A stretch of 64,000 nucleotides of DNA from Mesorhizobium sp. Its GTDB lineage: Bacteria > Pseudomonadota > Alphaproteobacteria > Rhizobiales > Rhizobiaceae. The notes under the pieces are model-generated. The model saw only the letters and a program-made list of their open reading frames with translations, had not been told where the DNA came from and ran no database searches. The first letter of the stretch is position 1. Every line of letters starts with the position of its first letter. Below are positions 1 through 9,849 of this stretch, piece by piece. The stretch is from NCBI GenBank assembly GCA_019635735.1, contig JAHBYX010000010.1:62001-126000 (forward strand), in the 5' to 3' direction. Both the position numbers and the translations under genes were made by a program.

Positions 1-1
1 C

Positions 2-226
2 GAGCCGCCATCGGTCGAACCCTTCGACATCGCGCATGAGCTGCGCCTGACCGGCCGCGAGACGCCCGACGCGCTCGACCGCATCCGTCGGGAGTTCGCC
101 TTTGCAAATCATCCCGACCGCGTGTCGGAGGATCTGCGCGACCGCGCCATCATCCGCATGCAGATCGCCAACCGGATGATCGACGACGCCAAGGAACGCG
201 GCGCGAAGATTGCCCGCATCAGCTAG
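2..226 (+). CDS. DnaJ-like J-domain protein, C-terminal part
   Basis: This is the end of a gene that begins before the window. The 74 visible residues carry a J-domain-like core: a helix ending in FANHPDR, which contains the His-Pro-Asp motif that contacts Hsp70, then a helix RMQIANRMIDDAKER. J-domain proteins stimulate the ATPase of DnaK-type chaperones. The protein ends a few residues after this helix, so the J domain is C-terminal here, unlike classical DnaJ; such proteins are common in rhizobia. The N-terminal part cannot be seen, so client and location are unknown. Confidence 0.7.
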   Translation, partial: EPPSVEPFDIAHELRLTGRETPDALDRIRREFAFANHPDRVSEDLRDRAIIRMQIANRMIDDAKERGAKIARIS

Positions 227-298
227 CGCGCTGGCATTTGCCTTGCACCTGACTTAATCTTCCTGTGTGGCATTCGTCCCGCCATGCAGGAGATTTGC

Positions 299-1249
299 GT
301 GAGCCAGCTGCCGAAAGACACGGAGTTCAGGGTCTCGTCCGAGCGCGAGCCGCGCAGGATCGACTGGGTCAACGTCGTCGGCATCGGCTTCTACCATGCC
401 GTGGCGCTGCTCGCCTTCGTGCCGTGGCTGTTTTCGTGGACCGGCGTCGTCCTGACGCTGTTCGGCGCCTATGTCTTCGGAACGCTCGGCATCAATCTCG
501 GCTATCACCGTCTGCTGACCCATCGCGGCTATCAATGCCCGAAGGCGGTGGAGAGGGCGCTTGTCCTGCTGGCGATCCTGTCGTTCCAGGACACGCCGGC
601 TCGGTGGGTCGCGGTGCATCGGCGCCACCACGAGCATTCCGACGAGGAGCCCGATCCGCACAGCCCTATCGTGACGTTCCTGTGGGCGCATATGGGCTGG
701 CTGTTCGTGCGGCCGCCGGAAATGGAGCGCACGCAGATCTATCCGCGCTACGCGAAGGACATCCTGCGCGATCCCTATTACCGCAGCATGGAAAAGCAGA
801 CCGTCTATCTCGGCACGATCATCGCTTCGTGGGCGGTGTTCTTCGCCGCGGGCTTCGCCTTCGTGCTGGCGACCGGCGGAACTGGAGCGGAGGCACTTCA
901 GTTCGGCGCGAGCGTACTGGTCTGGGGCGTGTTCGTGCGCACCGTCTTCGTCTGGCACCTGACCTGGTCGGTCAATTCCTTCGCCCACATGTTCGGCTAT
1001 CGCAGCTATGACACCGGCGAAGAGAGCCGCAATAATTTCCTCGTCGCGCTGGTGACGAACGGAGAGGGCTGGCACAACAACCACCACGCCGACCCGCGCT
1101 CGGCCCGCCACGGTCACCGCTGGTGGGAGGTGGACGTGACCTATCTGTCGCTGCGGGCTCTCGCGGCCGTCGGGCTTGCCTGGAAGATCGCCGAGCCCAA
1201 CGTCCACCGGCTGGCATCGGTGACGCCGGCGAGCGAGAAGACGAGTTAG
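299..1249 (+). CDS. Acyl-CoA / acyl-lipid fatty acid desaturase
   Basis: Integral membrane di-iron desaturase that introduces a double bond into fatty acyl chains, so it probably adjusts membrane fluidity. With the GTG start the protein has 316 residues. The three histidine boxes are present: HRLLTH at about 70-75, HRRHH at about 107-111 and HNNHH at about 259-263. Hydrophobic segments lie between them, as in delta-9 (OLE1/DesC-type) desaturases. I chose GTG at 299 because a clear AGGAG (288-292) sits 6 bases before it; an in-frame ATG at 284 lies upstream of that ribosome site and is less likely. Position and substrate specificity cannot be read from sequence. No electron-donor gene is adjacent. 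Confidence 0.88.
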   Translation: MSQLPKDTEFRVSSEREPRRIDWVNVVGIGFYHAVALLAFVPWLFSWTGVVLTLFGAYVFGTLGINLGYHRLLTHRGYQCPKAVERALVLLAILSFQDTPARWVAVHRRHHEHSDEEPDPHSPIVTFLWAHMGWLFVRPPEMERTQIYPRYAKDILRDPYYRSMEKQTVYLGTIIASWAVFFAAGFAFVLATGGTGAEALQFGASVLVWGVFVRTVFVWHLTWSVNSFAHMFGYRSYDTGEESRNNFLVALVTNGEGWHNNHHADPRSARHGHRWWEVDVTYLSLRALAAVGLAWKIAEPNVHRLASVTPASEKTS

Positions 1250-1251
1250 GC

Positions 1252-1755
1252 TCAGACGCCGATCGGCACCTTCAGTTCCTGCCCGACGAAGATCTGGTTC
1301 GGATTGGAGATGATGTGCGGGTTCGCCCGCTGGATCAGACCGAACAGGTTTGAATCGCCGTAGTTCTGCTGGGCGATCTTCGACAGCGTGTCGCCGGCGG
1401 CCACACGGTGGAGGCGGAAGCCGACATAGTTGGCGACGATGCGCGGGCCGTAGATCACCGGCACGATGACCTTGTTGATCTCCGACCCGTCGGCGGCGCT
1501 CTCCTCGTAGACCTCGACGAACAGCCGGTCGAGCACGAAGGCGGCATCGCCGATCGCGGCGGCGACCTGGAACTGCCCGTGCTCGCCCGTGCCGCCGCCG
1601 ACATTGAAGAAGCCGGTGCGCTCGTCGTGGCCGTCATGGACGCGCCAGTTGAGCGTCGCTTCGAAGCCCTGGCCGATGCCGGAGATGCGGATCGGGTCGC
1701 CGACCAGGTCGAAGGGCTGCGGCTGCTGGATCTGGTTGCGGACGATGGTCGGCAT
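1252..1755 (-). CDS. LysM domain protein with immunoglobulin-like (Gmad2-type) domain
   Basis: The 167-residue protein has two parts. Residues about 10-105 form a beta-rich domain resembling the Gmad2 immunoglobulin-like domain known from spore-germination-related proteins. Residues about 113-165 are one LysM repeat (from RLHRVAAGDTLSKIAQQNYG to GQELKVP), a peptidoglycan-binding module. No signal peptide is visible, so export is uncertain even though LysM implies a wall role. It ends two bases from the desaturase stop and is convergent with it. It is divergent from the SGNH hydrolase, sharing a 167-bp upstream region with it. Domain calls are by pattern only; the exact ligand is unknown. Confidence 0.75.
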   Translation of the reverse strand: MPTIVRNQIQQPQPFDLVGDPIRISGIGQGFEATLNWRVHDGHDERTGFFNVGGGTGEHGQFQVAAAIGDAAFVLDRLFVEVYEESAADGSEINKVIVPVIYGPRIVANYVGFRLHRVAAGDTLSKIAQQNYGDSNLFGLIQRANPHIISNPNQIFVGQELKVPIGV

Positions 1756-1922
1756 CGAAGCCTCCTTTGCTTGCCGGATAAGCCACAGCAGCGCGGCGGG
1801 AGCTTCGCGTCTCTGGCGGCGTCACCTTATCGCCAAAGCACATTCCCTTAGGTGAGCAATTTCACAGCCGACTGACCAAATTTCTGCAATGCTATGCTGC
1901 AAAAGCCAAGAAGGGGGCGGAC

Positions 1923-2963
1923 ATGGCGGCTGCGGGCAAGGAGCGCGAAATCACCTATGCGGAATTGCGTCGTCGTGCGAGGCAAGGCAAGCTAACCGAC
2001 CGAGAGATCGGCGACTACTTTCGAGTTGACGAAAATGCGGGCACGCCGTTTCGTCCAGTGGTCGTTCTCAACCGAGACCGCGTCAAAGTCGAGGGCAAGG
2101 CCCCCGTAAGCGGCGAGGTCGACGATCTGCTCGCCGAGGCCGAGCGCGCCCGGAAGGAGAAGATTCGCACTCGCGCAGCGGTGATGAAAGCGCGCACGCG
2201 CCTCCCGAAGGGCGTACGCTCCACCCTCGAAACGGCCATCGCGGCCGTTCGAGTCAAGACGAAAATCCTCGCCGAGGGCGATTCGTGGTTCGACCTGCCG
2301 TGGATGCTCAAGCCAAAGGATGCGATGGATTTCCTCGACGAGACGCACGACCTCGACAATGTAGCCAAGTGGCGTGACACTCTCGAAAACATGCTTCAGC
2401 AGAAGCAATATGTACAGAAGCTCACCGCTGGGACCTTCGGCTTCTTCTTCTTCTCCGGCGGCGGCAACGACGTTCTCGACTCGATTTCGAAATATGTGAC
2501 ACCGCGCAAGCCCGGTGATACGAACCCGGCCAATGCGCCCGACTACGTCAACGACGCTTACCGCGCCAAGGTAACATCGATCCTCAAAAAATACCGCACC
2601 CTGATCGGCGACGTGAAAGCCATACCGGCCGCCGCCGAGGTCACGACATTCATACATGGCTATGCAAACGCCATCCCACTAAAGGGCAAGGCGTCGCTCG
2701 GCCGGCCGCTGGAGCAGCTCGGTTTCGATCCGGTGACGGTTGGACCGCTCGCCCGCGCGATCGTGGCGCATATGGTGGGCCTGTTCAACGACGGCCTGCG
2801 CGACCTCGCCGCTTCGCATTCCAAGGTCGTCTACATCGATCTGCGCAAGGTGGTGCGGGATTCGGACTGGCACACCGACGAGATCCATCCCAGCGCTAAT
2901 GGCGCCAAGCGGGTGGCCGCAGAATTCGCGAAGCGGATCGCGGAGGCGACGCCCGCTATGTGA
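1923..2963 (+). CDS. SGNH/GDSL-type hydrolase
   Basis: Predicted esterase or lipase-like enzyme of 346 residues. The SGNH signatures are visible: GDSW at 119-122 with nucleophile Ser121, GGGND at 179-183 supplying the block III Asn, and DEIHPS at 319-324 with the catalytic Asp-x-x-His pair. The first 110 residues are charged and helical (rich in Arg, Glu, Lys) and not part of the hydrolase fold. There is no signal peptide, so it probably acts in the cytoplasm, unless that N-terminal part targets it elsewhere. GGGGGCGG lies just before the ATG. The gene stands alone between a divergent LysM gene and convergent pccB. The substrate is unknown. Confidence 0.75.
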   Translation: MAAAGKEREITYAELRRRARQGKLTDREIGDYFRVDENAGTPFRPVVVLNRDRVKVEGKAPVSGEVDDLLAEAERARKEKIRTRAAVMKARTRLPKGVRSTLETAIAAVRVKTKILAEGDSWFDLPWMLKPKDAMDFLDETHDLDNVAKWRDTLENMLQQKQYVQKLTAGTFGFFFFSGGGNDVLDSISKYVTPRKPGDTNPANAPDYVNDAYRAKVTSILKKYRTLIGDVKAIPAAAEVTTFIHGYANAIPLKGKASLGRPLEQLGFDPVTVGPLARAIVAHMVGLFNDGLRDLAASHSKVVYIDLRKVVRDSDWHTDEIHPSANGAKRVAAEFAKRIAEATPAM

Positions 2964-3009
2964 CCAGCCGCCCGCAACTGACCGCGACTTCGGGGTCAGT
3001 CTCGCAGCC

Positions 3010-4542
<1,533 letters not shown>

Positions 4543-4680
4543 GGGGACCCCTCCGGTGGTGACGGTCCCGCTGTTACCATGCCGACGCGCGGGCGCAAGT
4601 GCGGCGTACGCACAAAGCCGCTCTGCCGGGGAAGGTGAGGGGTTCCGCGGCCAGCGAGTCGGTCCCGGGCGCCAGTCGGC

Positions 4681-5121
4681 TTACCAGCTTCCGGTGTTCG
4701 CCATCGACGCCCAGGGTTCGGCCTTGGGCAGGGCGGGACCCTTCTGCAAGAGTTCGATCGAGATGCCGTCTGGCGTCTTGATAAAGGCCATGTTGCCGTC
4801 GCGCGGCGGACGGTTGATGGTGACGCCCTTGTCCATCAGCGACTGGCAAGTCTCGTAGATATTGTCGACCTCGTAGGCGAGATGGCCGAAATTGCGGCCG
4901 CCCGTGTATTCCTCCGGATCCCAGTTGTAGGTGAGCTCGACCAGCGGCGCCTTCCTGTCGATGCCGGCCTGCTTGTCCTCGCTGGCGGCGAGGAAGATCA
5001 GCGTGAAGCGGCCCTGCTCGCTCTCGTGGCGGCGAACCTCGGTCATGCCGAGCTTGTTGCAGAAGAAGTCGAGCGACTGCTCGACGTTCGAGATCCGGAT
5101 CATGGTGTGGAGATAGCGCAT
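4681..5121 (-). CDS. gloA: Lactoylglutathione lyase (glyoxalase I)
   Basis: Converts the hemithioacetal of methylglyoxal and glutathione to S-lactoylglutathione, in cytosolic detoxification. The 146-residue protein has two beta-alpha-beta-beta-beta units of the VOC fold. The four metal ligands expected from E. coli GloA are in place: His5, Glu62, His80 (FGHLAY) and Glu123 (SIELLQ). The N-terminus MRYLHTMIRI matches the family start, so the ATG at 5121 is right. It is divergent from the cold-shock gene. The 214-bp region between them holds no further gene that I can support. Confidence 0.93.
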   Translation of the reverse strand: MRYLHTMIRISNVEQSLDFFCNKLGMTEVRRHESEQGRFTLIFLAASEDKQAGIDRKAPLVELTYNWDPEEYTGGRNFGHLAYEVDNIYETCQSLMDKGVTINRPPRDGNMAFIKTPDGISIELLQKGPALPKAEPWASMANTGSW

Positions 5122-5335
5122 CGGCAGGGATCCTGTGTGGAACGGCTGACGTCCATATGGGGCAGGGCGCGCGTCCGGGCAACCGAATATGCGGCTCCAG
5201 CCTCGCGAAAGCCGAGTGGTTAATAATTGGTTGAAATGTGGCGAAATCAGTCTCCGCTCATGCTGACAGGAAGAAGTGACATGTTATCCTGCAGTAAGAA
5301 TCAGTGGCGTTTTCTCGAAGGAAGGGTGCGTTCGG

Positions 5336-5923
5336 ATGGGGGATAAAACCTCTTCGGAAGGCCAGAAGGCCGCCTGGGGCGGCTCCGGCGGGATCGGCGA
5401 GAACGAGGACCTCCTGGAGGTTTCGGGCGCCATCAAATGGTTCGACGTCGCCAAGGGCTATGGCTTCATACTGCCTGACGAGCCCGCCATGGGCGACATC
5501 CTGATCCACGTCACCTGCCTGCGCCGCGACGGCTACCAGACCGCAATGGAAGGCGCGCGGGTGGTCTGCCTGGTGAAGCGCGGCGACCGCGGCATGCAGA
5601 CATTCCGCATCCTGTCGATGGACACGTCGACGGCGGTGCATCCGCTGGAGCAGCCGGGCGACCGGACCCATGTTCACGTCGTCGCCGAGAGCGGCATCGA
5701 GCGCGCACTGGTGAAATGGTTCAACCGCACCAAGGGCTTCGGCTTCCTGACCCGCGGCGAGGGGACCGAGGACATCTTCATCCATATGGAGACGCTGCGT
5801 CGCTTCGGCGTGACGGAGCTTCGGCCCGGCCAGGTCGTACTGGTGCGCTATGGCCATGGCGAAAAGGGCCTTATGGCCGCCGAAATTCACCCGGACAACG
5901 GAACCTTGCCCTCTTCGCACTGA
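5336..5923 (+). CDS. Protein with two cold-shock domains
   Basis: A 195-residue nucleic-acid-binding protein with two OB-fold cold-shock domains in tandem. The first has GAIKWFDVAKGYGFI (about residues 30-44), the second ALVKWFNRTKGFGFL (about 124-138). These are the RNP1-type aromatic motifs KWF and KGFGF that bind single-stranded RNA or DNA. A variable linker joins them. Single-domain CspA proteins are about 70 residues; this double form is typical of alphaproteobacteria. ATG at 5336 follows AAGGAAGG at 5318-5325. The DUF192 gene begins 13 bases downstream, so the two are likely co-transcribed. Cold or stationary-phase control is plausible but not shown. Confidence 0.92.
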   Translation: MGDKTSSEGQKAAWGGSGGIGENEDLLEVSGAIKWFDVAKGYGFILPDEPAMGDILIHVTCLRRDGYQTAMEGARVVCLVKRGDRGMQTFRILSMDTSTAVHPLEQPGDRTHVHVVAESGIERALVKWFNRTKGFGFLTRGEGTEDIFIHMETLRRFGVTELRPGQVVLVRYGHGEKGLMAAEIHPDNGTLPSSH

Positions 5924-5936
5924 AAGGCAGGGAAAG

Positions 5937-6437
5937 ATGGTTCTCCACGTCCGGGCCGCGCTGGCGGCGTTTGCGTTCGCCTTGATCATGACGATAAGCG
6001 CGCTGTCTCCCGCCGGCGCCGATTCGCGTGCAATGCGGCTGCCGGTGCAGATGGTGAAGCTCGTGGCCGAAACGGCGGCGGGCGAGAAGTTCTTCTCGAT
6101 CGAAGTAGCCGACGAACCGTCGGAGCAGGAGCGGGGACTGATGTTCCGCGAGGACATGCCCGAAGACCGCGGCATGCTGTTCGATCTGGGTCAGACGCGC
6201 CAGGCGTCGTTCTGGATGGAGAACACGCCGATGCCGCTCGATCTGCTGTTCATCGGCGAAGACGGCCGGGTGCGCGCCATCCTGCCCGGCCAGCCCTTCT
6301 CCCGCGCCGCGATCTCTCCCGGCGTTCCAGTGCGGTTCGTTCTCGAACTGAAACAGGGCACGTCGGCGAAGAACGGCATCGCGCCAGGCGACCGGCTGCG
6401 CCATCCGGTGATTGACGCAGTCGCAGGCTCGAACTAG
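5937..6437 (+). CDS. DUF192 family secreted protein
   Basis: A 166-residue exported protein. A hydrophobic signal peptide (about residues 1-25, ending near SPAGADS) is followed by the DUF192 fold: EVADEPSEQERGLMFRE, GMLFDLG, FWMENTPMPLDLLFIGEDGRV and the C-terminal G(I)APGDRLR. The family is widespread in bacteria and has no firmly established biochemical role. ATG at 5937 is preceded by GGAAAG and sits directly before the signal peptide; an upstream in-frame ATG would add a basic tail overlapping the previous gene and is rejected. It follows the cold-shock gene by 13 bases. Confidence 0.85.
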   Translation: MVLHVRAALAAFAFALIMTISALSPAGADSRAMRLPVQMVKLVAETAAGEKFFSIEVADEPSEQERGLMFREDMPEDRGMLFDLGQTRQASFWMENTPMPLDLLFIGEDGRVRAILPGQPFSRAAISPGVPVRFVLELKQGTSAKNGIAPGDRLRHPVIDAVAGSN

Positions 6438-6467
6438 GGCTCCGCCCGCGCAGCAACGGACGGTCTC

Positions 6468-7235
6468 ATGCATTTTTTCGAGCACGAAGGATTCCGCCTC
6501 GCCTATCTCGACCAGCATCCGGAAGAGGGGGAGGGCGAGCCGATCCTGCTGATCCACGGCTTCGCCTCGAACATGACGGTCAACTGGACCAATCCCGGCT
6601 GGGTGCACGACCTGCGCCGCGCCGGCTATCGCGTGATCGCTTTCGACCACCGCGGCCACGGCAAGTCGTCGGCGAGCTACGATCCGGACGACTACGCGCC
6701 GTCGAAGATGGCCGGCGACGCGGCCGCACTTCTCGACCATATCGGCATCGAACGCGCCCATGTCATGGGCTATTCGATGGGAGCAAGGGTCTCGACCTTC
6801 CTGGCGCTCGAGCATCCGGAGCGTGTCGCGAGCCTGATTCTGGGCGGGCTCGGCATCGGCATGATCGAGGGCGTCGGCGACTGGGATCCGATCGCGGTCG
6901 CGCTGAGGGTCGAGGATGCAGCCTCGATCACGCATCCGCGCGGAAAGATGTTCCGCGCCTTCGCCGACCAGACGAGAAGCGACCGGCTGGCGCTGGCCGC
7001 CTGCATCGAGACTTCGCGCGAACTGGTGGGCGCGGCCGAGATGGCGCGCGTGACGCAGCCGACGCTCGTCGCGGTCGGCACGAAAGACGATATTGCCGGT
7101 TCGCCGCACCGGCTGGCCGATCTGATGCCCGACGCGGAGGCCTTCGACGTCGAAGGGCGCGACCATATGCTGGCGGTCGGCGATCGGACCTTCAAAAAGA
7201 AGACCATCGAATTCCTGCGGGAACACCCGCTGTAA
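6468..7235 (+). CDS. Alpha/beta hydrolase
   Basis: Predicted cytosolic serine hydrolase of 255 residues. It has the oxyanion-hole segment LLIHGFASN, the DHRGHGKS turn, the nucleophile elbow GYSMGA (Ser about residue 103), a late acid region VGTKDD and the catalytic His in GRDHM near residue 230. This layout matches the family that includes carboxylesterases and 3-oxoadipate enol-lactonases. The substrate cannot be assigned. It lies 30 bases after the DUF192 gene on the same strand and is convergent with the crotonase gene, whose stop is 5 bases away. Confidence 0.85.
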   Translation: MHFFEHEGFRLAYLDQHPEEGEGEPILLIHGFASNMTVNWTNPGWVHDLRRAGYRVIAFDHRGHGKSSASYDPDDYAPSKMAGDAAALLDHIGIERAHVMGYSMGARVSTFLALEHPERVASLILGGLGIGMIEGVGDWDPIAVALRVEDAASITHPRGKMFRAFADQTRSDRLALAACIETSRELVGAAEMARVTQPTLVAVGTKDDIAGSPHRLADLMPDAEAFDVEGRDHMLAVGDRTFKKKTIEFLREHPL

Positions 7236-7239
7236 GCGG

Positions 7240-8040
7240 CTATTTCCCCTGGAAATCCGGCCTGCGCCGTTCCTTGAACGCGGCGCGGCCTTCGGCGTAG
7301 TCGGCACTGTCGAAGGTGGCGTCGCCGGCCTCCTGCGCCATGCGCGCGACGAACGGGTCCTTCGTCACGACGGCCATGATCGACAGGCGCGACGCCTTCA
7401 CCGACAGCGGTGCGTTGGCGGCGATCGAGGCGGCAATTCCGGCGACGCGGGTATCGAAACTGTCGTCGGCGACGGTCTCCAGCAGGAACCCAGCGGCGAG
7501 TGCCTGTCGCGCATCGATGGGTTGGGCGGTGAGGGTCAGGTAGCGGGCCATCTGGGCGCCGGCGGTGGAGACGATGTCGACCATCGCGTCCTGCGGATAG
7601 GCGAGGCCGAGCCGCGCCGCCGGCACGGCAAAGCGCGCGTCATGCGTCGCGATCCTGAGATCGCAGGCGGCGGCAAGCCCGAAACCGCCGCCGAAGCAGA
7701 TGCCGCGGATGGCCGCGATCACCGGCACGGCGCTGGTCCTGATTGCGGCGAAGGCGGCGGAATTGGCGCCTTCGTAGACGCGGGCGGTGGCGGCGTCCCT
7801 GCGGACCGTATCGAACTCAGAAATGTCCGCGCCGGCGCAGAAGTCCGCGCCCGCGCCGGTCAGCACGATCGCGCGGACGTCGTCGCGGGCGGCGAGTTCA
7901 GGAACGAGGGCTGCAAGCGCGCGCCAGCCGGCGAGATCGACCGCGTTCTTGCGCTGCGGATTGTCGATGACGATGCGCGCGATTTTCTCCGCGATCGTCA
8001 CGGTCAGGCATTCGCTGCCCGATAGGGCTTGAAAGAGCAT
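7240..8040 (-). CDS. Enoyl-CoA hydratase/isomerase (crotonase) family protein lacking usual catalytic glutamates
   Basis: A 266-residue crotonase-fold protein. The CoA-binding and oxyanion-hole segments are clear: GAGADFCAGADISEF (residues about 62-76) and GICFGGGFGLAAACDLRIAT (about 113-132). In classical enoyl-CoA hydratase the second segment carries GGGCELA with a catalytic Glu; here that position is Gly. The second catalytic Glu (in PEI.LG.IP) corresponds to PAARLGLAYP, with Ala. So hydratase activity is doubtful. Other crotonase members use other residues for isomerase, hydrolase or decarboxylase chemistry. No fatty-acid oxidation genes are adjacent. Family is certain, reaction is not. 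Confidence 0.85.
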   Translation of the reverse strand: MLFQALSGSECLTVTIAEKIARIVIDNPQRKNAVDLAGWRALAALVPELAARDDVRAIVLTGAGADFCAGADISEFDTVRRDAATARVYEGANSAAFAAIRTSAVPVIAAIRGICFGGGFGLAAACDLRIATHDARFAVPAARLGLAYPQDAMVDIVSTAGAQMARYLTLTAQPIDARQALAAGFLLETVADDSFDTRVAGIAASIAANAPLSVKASRLSIMAVVTKDPFVARMAQEAGDATFDSADYAEGRAAFKERRRPDFQGK

Positions 8041-8138
8041 GCGGGAAATCCAATTGAATCCATGCTAAGGAAAATTGAATTCCTTCGCGTTATTGGATCG
8101 CATAAGGTGCGCCTCCGCCGCCGACAAGGGGAAACGAG

Positions 8139-8987
8139 ATGTCCACCAAGGTTGCACGCACGCATCTCCAGCCGGTCGATCCGATCTGGTCAGCGGTTCG
8201 CGACGAGGCGAAGGCGGCGGTCGAGCGCGATCCGCTGCTCGCGGCATTCCTCTATTCGACGATCCTGAACCATCCGACGCTCGAGGACGCGGTGATCCAC
8301 CGCATCGCCTTGCGCCTCGACCACCCGGACATGTCGGCCGCGCTGATCGTGCAGACGTTCGAAGCGATGCATGCCGACCAGCCCGACTGGTCGAATATCG
8401 TGCGCACGGACATCCAGGCCTATTACGACCGCGATCCGGCCTGCGACCGATTCATCATGCCCGTGCTCTACTTCAAGGGTTTCCACGCCATCCAGACGCA
8501 TCGCTTGGCGCACTGGCTGTGGAATGACGGCCGGCGCGATTTCGCGCTCTATCTGCAGAGCCGCTCGTCGGCCGTCTTCCAGACCGACATCAATCCGGCG
8601 GCGAAGATGGGCAAGGGGATCTTCATCGACCATGCGACCGGCCTCGTCGTCGGCGAGACGGCGGTGATCGAGGACAATGTCTCGATGCTGCACGGCGTGA
8701 CGCTCGGCGGCACCGGCAAGGCCGGCGGCGACCGGCATCCGAAGATCCGCTACGGCGTGCTGATCGGCGCGGGCGCGAAGATCCTCGGCAATATCGAGAT
8801 CGGCCATTGCACCAAGGTGGCAGCGGGCTCGGTCGTGCTCAACTCCGTGCCGCACAACAAGACGGTGGCGGGCGTGCCGGCGCGCGTCGTCGGCGAGAGT
8901 GGCTGCGAGCAGCCGTCGCGGCAGATGGACCAGCTGCTGCCGTCGCAGTCGATGGAGCAGGCCGGGACGGTTGACGTCCAGGGCTGA
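8139..8987 (+). CDS. cysE: Serine O-acetyltransferase
   Basis: First step of cysteine biosynthesis: acetyl-CoA plus L-serine to O-acetylserine, in the cytosol. The 282-residue protein has the helical SATase N-terminal domain (about 15-120) and a left-handed beta helix of hexapeptide repeats (about 155-255). That helix includes GKGIFIDHATGLVVGE with the active-site His, and LGGTGKAGGDRHPKI. The C-terminal tail after GVPARVVGE is where the family binds cysteine synthase and feedback cysteine. AAGGGGAAA lies a few bases before ATG 8139. The gene stands alone between a divergent crotonase and a DUF3126 gene. Confidence 0.96.
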   Translation: MSTKVARTHLQPVDPIWSAVRDEAKAAVERDPLLAAFLYSTILNHPTLEDAVIHRIALRLDHPDMSAALIVQTFEAMHADQPDWSNIVRTDIQAYYDRDPACDRFIMPVLYFKGFHAIQTHRLAHWLWNDGRRDFALYLQSRSSAVFQTDINPAAKMGKGIFIDHATGLVVGETAVIEDNVSMLHGVTLGGTGKAGGDRHPKIRYGVLIGAGAKILGNIEIGHCTKVAAGSVVLNSVPHNKTVAGVPARVVGESGCEQPSRQMDQLLPSQSMEQAGTVDVQG

Positions 8988-9098
8988 CGCGGGGTCGGGT
9001 TGAAAAGGGCCCGGCAGGCTTTACATCCTCTTTGCGGGCGTGGCAGAAGCCCGGACCACTGCGCGGCACTGCTGCGTTCCGCGACGAGGAGATGAGCC

Positions 9099-9308
9099 GT
9101 GAAGCCTGAAGAAATCCGCAAGCTGGACGCCTATTTCAAGAAGACGTTCCGCAACCCCGAGCTCCAGGTTAAGGCGCGGCCGCGCAAGGACGATTCCTGC
9201 GAGGTCTATCTCGGCGACGAATTCCTCGGCGTCGTCTACAAGGACGACGACGACGGCGACCAGTCGTACAACTTTTCCATGGCGATCCTTGATATCGACC
9301 TCGGTTGA
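9099..9308 (+). CDS. DUF3126 family small protein
   Basis: A 69-residue acidic protein starting MKPEEIRKLDAYFKKTF and continuing with a beta-rich half, SCEVYLGDEFLGVVYKDDDDGD. This matches the DUF3126 family, short cytosolic proteins conserved across alphaproteobacteria and of unknown function. The start is GTG at 9099, supported by GAGGAG at 9086-9091 eight bases upstream; there is no ATG at this place in frame. It follows cysE by 111 bases on the same strand, an arrangement I believe is common in rhizobia. Confidence 0.85.
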   Translation: MKPEEIRKLDAYFKKTFRNPELQVKARPRKDDSCEVYLGDEFLGVVYKDDDDGDQSYNFSMAILDIDLG

Positions 9309-9372
9309 AGACCGACGCGAGGAAACGTCGCCAAAGGCTTGATCGCGGCCTCTTATCGCGGTTTCGACAGGT

Positions 9373-9849
9373 TCAGATCCAGCGCCTGACCCGCTTCGTG
9401 TAGTCGCGGAAGCGCTTGCCGAAGCGCGCGTAGAGGTGGCGTTCCTCGCGCTCGATCGCGAGCTTCTGCGTCGCGAAGGCGGCGATCAGCGCCAGCGGCA
9501 GGAACCAGGCTATGCCGCTGATCAGCCCGACGCCGAAGGTCAGCATGGTATTGCCGAGATAGATCGGGTTGCGGGTGAAGGAAAACGGCCCGTCGGTGAC
9601 AAGATGCGCCGAGCCGCGATGCGGCATGATCGTCGTGCGATGCCTGGACATAGTGCGCATCGCGCCGATGTCGATGGCGATCGCGGCGACGACCATGAGC
9701 CAGCCGAACGCGAAGAGCAGATCCGACGTCGGAGACGGCAGCCAGGGAAGGGGAACCAGGTAGCCCAGGATCAGGGCAATCGCGATCGCGACGCAATAGA
9801 TCAAGGGCGGCCAGGGAATGCGGTTCGGCCGGTCGCTGACTTCGGTCAT
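9373..9849 (-). CDS. Isoprenylcysteine carboxyl methyltransferase-like membrane protein
   Basis: A 158-residue membrane protein with about four hydrophobic segments. The C-terminal part carries the ICMT/PEMT-like signature: DGPFSFTRNPIYLGNTML (about residues 86-103), then an EREERHLYARFGKRFRDY segment (about 134-151). In the family these bind S-adenosylmethionine and the membrane-embedded substrate. In bacteria lacking prenylated proteins the substrate is usually unknown. The start ATG at 9849 overlaps the stop of the upstream DUF1624 gene as ATGA, implying translational coupling, so I prefer it to an ATG 45 bases further upstream. Confidence 0.85.
   Translation of the reverse strand: MTEVSDRPNRIPWPPLIYCVAIAIALILGYLVPLPWLPSPTSDLLFAFGWLMVVAAIAIDIGAMRTMSRHRTTIMPHRGSAHLVTDGPFSFTRNPIYLGNTMLTFGVGLISGIAWFLPLALIAAFATQKLAIEREERHLYARFGKRFRDYTKRVRRWI

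Noticed and set aside
5871..7307. 478-residue minus-strand frame under the DUF192 and hydrolase genes
   Set aside because: Compositional shadow with no family features; both plus-strand genes have signal peptide or catalytic motifs.
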